In this document: positions 60,741 through 64,000 of the stretch, piece after piece
Position numbering within the stretch: position 1 is the stretch's first letter
Layout: each line of letters opens with the position of its first letter
Source: Escarpia spicata
Lineage: Eukaryota; Annelida; Polychaeta; Sabellida; Siboglinidae
Direction of reading: 5' to 3'
Length of the DNA stretch: 64,000 nt
Assembly (NCBI GenBank): GCA_963995525.1
Contig: OZ023206.1
Location: forward strand, 3,100,241-3,164,240
Made by a program: the position numbers and the translations under genes
The notes under the pieces: generated by a model
What the model saw: only the letters and a program-made list of their open reading frames with translations
Databases searched by the model: none
What the model was told of the DNA's origin: nothing

Positions 60741-60822
60741 ACATTGCTTTTGCTATATAACCATGCACTAAAATGGAGGACTCAAGGATACCCAACAACA
60801 CATAAATTGTACACATATATTA

Positions 60823-62222
60823 TTTAACAAGATTTAACAAGATTGCCACCCAGAGAATTAACTCTAGGTGGCAGGTGGACAAGGAAGCCCTTTGGCTTAT
60901 CGAGAGTCCGACCCTTTATTTATGTGTATCCCGCCCTTCTAAGGTATGTGACGATTTTATTTTAAACATATCCACGCTACTAGCACCCACATAATCAGCA
61001 GATAATCTGTTCCATTCATTTACAGTCCTTTGTGAAAATGAGAACTTTCTTATATCTAATCTACACTGCTCCTTTGCTAATGTAACTTCATGTCCTCTAG
61101 TCCTTCTATCTTTTTTAACTAGGAAACAAATATTTCTATCAATATTTTCATAACCATTCATTATTTTAAACACTTCTATCTGATCTCCTCTCAATCTCCT
61201 GGTCTCTAGTGTTGTTAAGCCTAATTTTTTAGGCGTATTTCGTAACTAAGATCCCTCAGTTTTGCTGTCATTTTAGTTGCTCTCCTCTGCACTCTTTCTA
61301 ACATATCTATGTCCTTCCTACGATATGGCCTCCACGCTTGAATACAGTACTATAAATGAGACCTAACTGTTGTTTTGTACGTACAGCGGTATTATTAGCT
61401 CTGTTTCCTTATACGTTATGTTTCGCCTAATTAATCCAAGAATTTGATTTCCCTTTGAAGCTGCAATTCCGCATTGCTCTGAAACCTTCATATCAGCACT
61501 AATGGTTAACCCTGAGTCCTTTTTTACAGTAGTACTTAGTACAGACCTCTCCATTGTATATTCTACCTCTTCGTTCGCATGTCCTGCGTGGAGGCATTTA
61601 CATTTCCCAAAATTGAAGAGCATTTGCCACTTTTCAGACCATTTGATCAACTTGTCAAGATCATCTTGTAAATGTTGTCTATCTCCATCACTTTTAATCC
61701 TTCTAAACACTTTTGTATCATCCGCAAATTTCAACACCTTGCTTGTTATTTCATCATCCAAATCGTTGATATATATTAAGAATAATATACGTCCTAGTAC
61801 TGATCCCTGTGGTACCCCACTCAATACCGATTTCCAGTTTGAAGCCTACCTACTTAGTGATGTCTTCCAAAAAACGAAACATTGTTAAGCATGACCTCGC
61901 TTTAGAAAACCCATGTTGAGATGGGTTTATCAAGTTATGTTTAACAAGAAAATCCACCACGTGATCTTTAATTAGTCTTTCTAATAATTTGCAAATCACT
62001 GATGTTAAACTCACTGGTCTATTGTTCTCTGACTTGTTTCTCGAACCTTTTTTAAATAACGATATAATGTTTGCCTCTTTCCATTCTAAAGGAACAACTC
62101 CCTGTTCCAATGACAAATTGAAAACTGTTGGAAGCGGTACACTAATTTGTTCTACAATTTCCAATAGTAGTTTGGGCGGAATCCCATCCACTCCAGGTGA
62201 TTTATTATCCTTCATAGTCCTG
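60823..62222 (-). mobile_element. CR1-like copy E, RT-only, internally deleted
   Basis: Starts with the family decamers and inverted repeat at 60823-60875 and ends at 62222 (AGGACTATGAAGG, equal to copy A about 1715), where it abuts a TATG/TGTG microsatellite. About 170 bp are missing at about 61845-61850, which removes the DFQKAFDKV motif with a catalytic Asp. GVPQGSVLG and FADD remain at 61824-61363. Frameshifts are present elsewhere. Confidence 0.9.
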
Positions 62223-62229
62223 AAGGTAT

Positions 62230-62375
62230 ATATAATATGATGTGTGTATGTGTGTATGTGTGTATGTGTGTATGTGTGTATGTGTGTATGTGTGTATGTG
62301 TGTATGTGTGTGTGTGTGACCGTGCGAGCGTGAGTGCGTGTGTGTGGGTGTGCGTGCATGCGTGCGTGTGTGCGT
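62230..62375. repeat. (TGTGTATG)n and GTGC-rich microsatellite
   Basis: About eight TGTGTATG units, then degenerate GTGCGTG sequence. Confidence 0.95.
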
Positions 62376-63550
62376 TGATCTAGTGCTGCATTACCTTGGT
62401 TGCCGTAAGTGGCACACACTTGTGCAATTAAGATTGTGTCCAGTTTGACCACAACAGCCTATTTTCTGCATTGATGCAGTGGAAATATACCATAATTGGC
62501 TCTTCTGTAATACTACAGCAAATCTTGTTCACTGGGCAACATTCAGAGAAGCTCTAAGAATGTGTTGCAAGAGCACGGGTGATCCAACATGTTACGACTT
62601 GAACTCTTGCAACATTCAAAACTATAGTTGACACGACATGGTTTGCAAGCTCAGAATATTAACAACATATCAACGCTTGACACAATATTATTACGTTTGA
62701 ACATGTTTTCAATATAAAATATTCCAGCCAGCTTCTCAGAAACAAAATAAAGTACACGTCATTCATTTGCAATATAGTGTTATTCACAAGATATGTATCG
62801 ACTAATCTTGCACTACAGTAATGTAACCTTTGACACTGGCAACAGTTGACCTGCCGTAGCCTGCGTAAACTCTTGCAATAACGTTTAGGTGACCATCAAT
62901 AGAAATAGAACACACATGCACGCAGAGTTCGGTCAGGCGTAGAACGATCAAATGCTAATCTGGCGCAGAATTCGCGCAACTCTCCATTGTATTAGACGTT
63001 GCCGCACGACTACTAATGTCATGCCATGCCTCTGTTTGGTGGTAAGACGATTTTAATTGGCGACATATTGGCACAGCGGAGAGCGCCAGTCTGACTTGGC
63101 GAGACAAAATCCCTGCACACTGATATGCACTATGAAAACAGGTCGATTCTATCGGGCTTACCACATTTGTTTACGAACATCTGAATGCGCAACTTGCGAT
63201 TATCCCCTGCAACTAAATACGCACTTATTTTGAATTAAGTATTCACACTAATTGTATCAGTTACCTATGTGCGCTCGTGCAAATTATTGTGTTTCTTAGG
63301 CAATATGTGAGAGTACCTTATATTGTTCAAACAAGCTATAAAAATAACTTATTGAAATATATATAAATAGCTAACAACGCATTTTATACATTCACTAACC
63401 ACTTTTGGATAAATGTTTATCTTCGTTTTAATAGTGTGCCAGTTAACATACAATTTTGGAACAATGGGCAGTTCTTTATAGTTAGTCATGTCTTACGTTT
63501 CTGCCGGAATACATCAACACCAAGAAATTCCCAGAGCCACATTTACCCAG
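62376..63550. other. No recognised feature
   Basis: Unique sequence; no protein or mobile-element signature seen on either strand. Confidence 0.5.
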
Positions 63551-64000
63551 CTTTTCTCAGTTGTTCCCCATCCTGCCCTGTCAGCTCTTCTCAGTTGCTC
63601 CCCATCCTGCCCTGTAAGCTTTTCTCAGTTATTCCCATCCTGCCATGTCAGCTCTTCTCAGTTGCTCCCCATCCTGCCCTGTCAGGTTTTCTCAGTTGCT
63701 CCCCATCCTGCCCTGTCAGCTTTTCTCAGTTGCTCCTCATCCTGCCCTGTCATCTTTTCTCAGTTGCTCCCCATCCTGCCCTGTCAGCTCTTCTCAGTTG
63801 CTCCCCATCCTGTCCTGTCAACTCTTCTCAGTTGCTCCCCATCCTGCCCTGTCAGCTCTTCTCAGTTGCTCCCCATCCTGCCATGCCAGCTCTTCTCAGT
63901 TGCTCCCCATCCTGCCCTGTCAGCTCTTCTCAGTTGCTCCCCATCCTGCCCTGTCAGCTCTTCTCAGTTGCTCCCCATCCTGCCCTGTCAGATCTTATCA
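63551..64000 (+). repeat. 34-bp minisatellite, at least 13 units, runs off the window
   Basis: Unit CTCTTCTCAGTTGCTCCCCA then TCCTGCCCTGTCAG, with a few single-base variants and one unit with a 1-bp deletion. The full length is unknown because the window ends inside it. Confidence 0.95.

Overview
The window is animal (bilaterian invertebrate) nuclear DNA. Both host genes are cut by GT-AG introns, non-LTR retrotransposon remains from many families cover much of the sequence, and micro-, mini- and satellite arrays are abundant. I cannot fix the species; a marine lophotrochozoan or a lancelet-like animal would fit. No tRNA, rRNA, CRISPR or prokaryotic feature was seen.

Two host genes converge. 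On the + strand, seven exons between 10924 and 34906 encode the C-terminal 901 residues of a polycystin-1-like (PKD1/REJ family) membrane protein: pre-GPS region, GPS autoproteolysis motif, TM1, PLAT domain and TM2-TM5, then a stop where the six-helix channel part of polycystins would follow. On the - strand, five exons between 58204 and 38289 encode a four-EF-hand calmodulin-like protein; splice phases agree at every junction and the start-codon exon lies further right. The GPS motif of the polycystin gene is split by a 16 kb intron holding a LINE, three CR1 copies and about 8.3 kb of a 30-bp satellite.

Mobile DNA: seven copies (A-G) of one CR1-like family whose ORF1 has an N-terminal zinc finger and a C-terminal SGNH esterase and whose ORF2 has endonuclease and reverse transcriptase. 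Copy A (1-3293) keeps an open ORF2. Copy B (18107-21676) sits inside the 30-bp satellite. Copies C (4319-9760) and D (40918-44700) are near full length but have lost most of the endonuclease. E, F and G are fragments. Remains of at least eight other LINE groups and a hAT transposase relic are present.

Most notable: (1) the CR1 ORF1/ORF2 overlap holds a canonical -1 frameshift heptamer (T TTA AAC) in the right phase directly before the ORF1 stop, conserved in all four copies that cover it; (2) one RTE-like LINE (49300-56905) carries two minisatellites grown from its own coding sequence, 30 x 43 bp over the YADD active-site codons and 58 x 78 bp in the endonuclease-RT linker; (3) a polycystin intron is almost filled by exactly 25 x 47 bp units, each ending in a copy of the 3' splice site, the last unit ending at the real exon boundary; (4) the polycystin appears to end after TM5.

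Layout: 1-9760 CR1 copies A and C with a nested LINE; 9761-34906 polycystin gene and its repeat-laden introns; 34907-38288 convergent intergenic DNA; 38289-58204 calmodulin-like gene whose introns hold CR1 D, foldbacks and the minisatellite LINE; 58205-64000 hAT, LINE and CR1 E remains and a 34-bp array running off the end.
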